A DNA stretch of 64,000 nt. Origin: an uncultured Prevotellaceae bacterium. Its GTDB lineage: Bacteria; Bacteroidota; Bacteroidia; Bacteroidales; Bacteroidaceae. Each line of letters starts with the position of its first letter. Position 1 is the first letter of the stretch. A model generated the notes under the pieces. It did not search any database, had not been told where the DNA came from, and saw nothing but the letters and a program-made list of their open reading frames with translations. Where the stretch lies: the NCBI GenBank assembly GCA_900314715.1, contig OMWI01000005.1, positions 45,031-109,030 of the forward strand, in the 5' to 3' direction. The translations under genes were made by a program, and so were the position numbers. Below are positions 63,966 through 64,000 of this stretch, piece by piece.

Positions 63966-64000
63966 TTACGATACCAATACGTAGTAATCCATTAAGAAGC
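63966..64000 (-). CDS. C-terminus of group II intron reverse transcriptase (partial)
   Basis: The only visible part is FLMDYYVLVS followed by TAA at 63966-63968, seven bases before the domain V hairpin. A DYYVLVS-type ending directly before domain V is common in group II intron maturases. The catalytic domains are outside the window. Confidence 0.7.
   Translation of the reverse strand, partial: FLMDYYVLVS

Larger units (their letters stand above)
63869..64000 (-). mobile_element. 3' end of a group II intron (continues beyond window)
   Basis: Read on the minus strand, the window edge contains the last codons of an intron reverse transcriptase, then a domain V-like hairpin, then GTGTGAGAGGTCGG and a second hairpin ending CCTACTCGAT. 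This order and these words are typical of the 3' end of bacterial group II introns. The 3' boundary near 63869 is estimated from the CTCGAT end and could be off by a few bases. The rest of the element lies to the right of the window. Confidence 0.85.

Overview
The window looks like chromosomal DNA of a gut or rumen member of the Prevotellaceae (Prevotella, Segatella or a close relative; phylum Bacteroidota). Reasons: two SusC/SusD pairs, two one-protein hybrid two-component sensors (HTCS), a PorQ homologue, type IX-like C-terminal tails of the form IYDLxGRK...KGIYIxNGKK, repeated Bacteroidota promoters (TTTG, about 20 nt, TAnnTTTG), BspA-like repeats and dockerin-like tails. No rRNA, tRNA or CRISPR array was seen.

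Region 1 (1-14358) is a pectin and rhamnogalacturonan island. On the minus strand lie a secreted beta-propeller/DUF362 protein cut by the left edge, a PL11 rhamnogalacturonan lyase and an 893-residue protein that shares a ~200-residue module with the lyase. Diverging on the plus strand are a PL22 oligogalacturonate lyase, an HTCS regulator 2 bp behind it, and a GH28 polygalacturonase-like enzyme.

Region 2 (14359-24800) is mixed. It holds an intergenic cluster of 12-bp repeats, a Wzx-type flippase with a GT2 glycosyltransferase, a DUF4160/DUF2442 pair whose first gene carries a nonsense codon, an NhaD antiporter, a 30-bp perfect inverted repeat serving convergent genes, a glutathione peroxidase-nitroreductase fusion, an orphan promoter/18-codon ORF/terminator unit, PorQ, a TonB-like protein, and a polyprenyl diphosphate synthase followed by a conserved unknown protein.

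Region 3 (24815-36216) holds a C10 cysteine protease with BspA-like repeats and dockerin, a PL1 pectate lyase with dockerin, a TonB-dependent receptor, and a membrane-anchored TerB/CbxX-type AAA+ ATPase, ending in a 4 x 22-bp tandem repeat.

Region 4 (36217-60487) is one long minus-strand locus behind a good promoter: FAS1 lipoprotein, SusC, SusD, two more FAS1 lipoproteins, a second SusC and SusD, a DUF6055-like HExxH metalloprotease, an HTCS, and an S9 peptidase. It encodes no recognisable carbohydrate-active enzyme but two peptidase-like proteins, which makes it the most interesting candidate system here. It could import glycopeptides or peptides, or be the uptake half of the pectin system, with the lyases encoded elsewhere in the window.

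Region 5 (60488-64000) has about 900 bp of AT-rich spacer with degenerate 22-nt repeats related to those near 36.1 kb, a DUF4859-repeat secreted protein, and at the right edge the 3' end of a minus-strand group II intron (end of its reverse transcriptase plus domains V and VI). Together the genes suggest a cell that cuts pectin at its surface, imports the fragments, and regulates each locus with its own HTCS.
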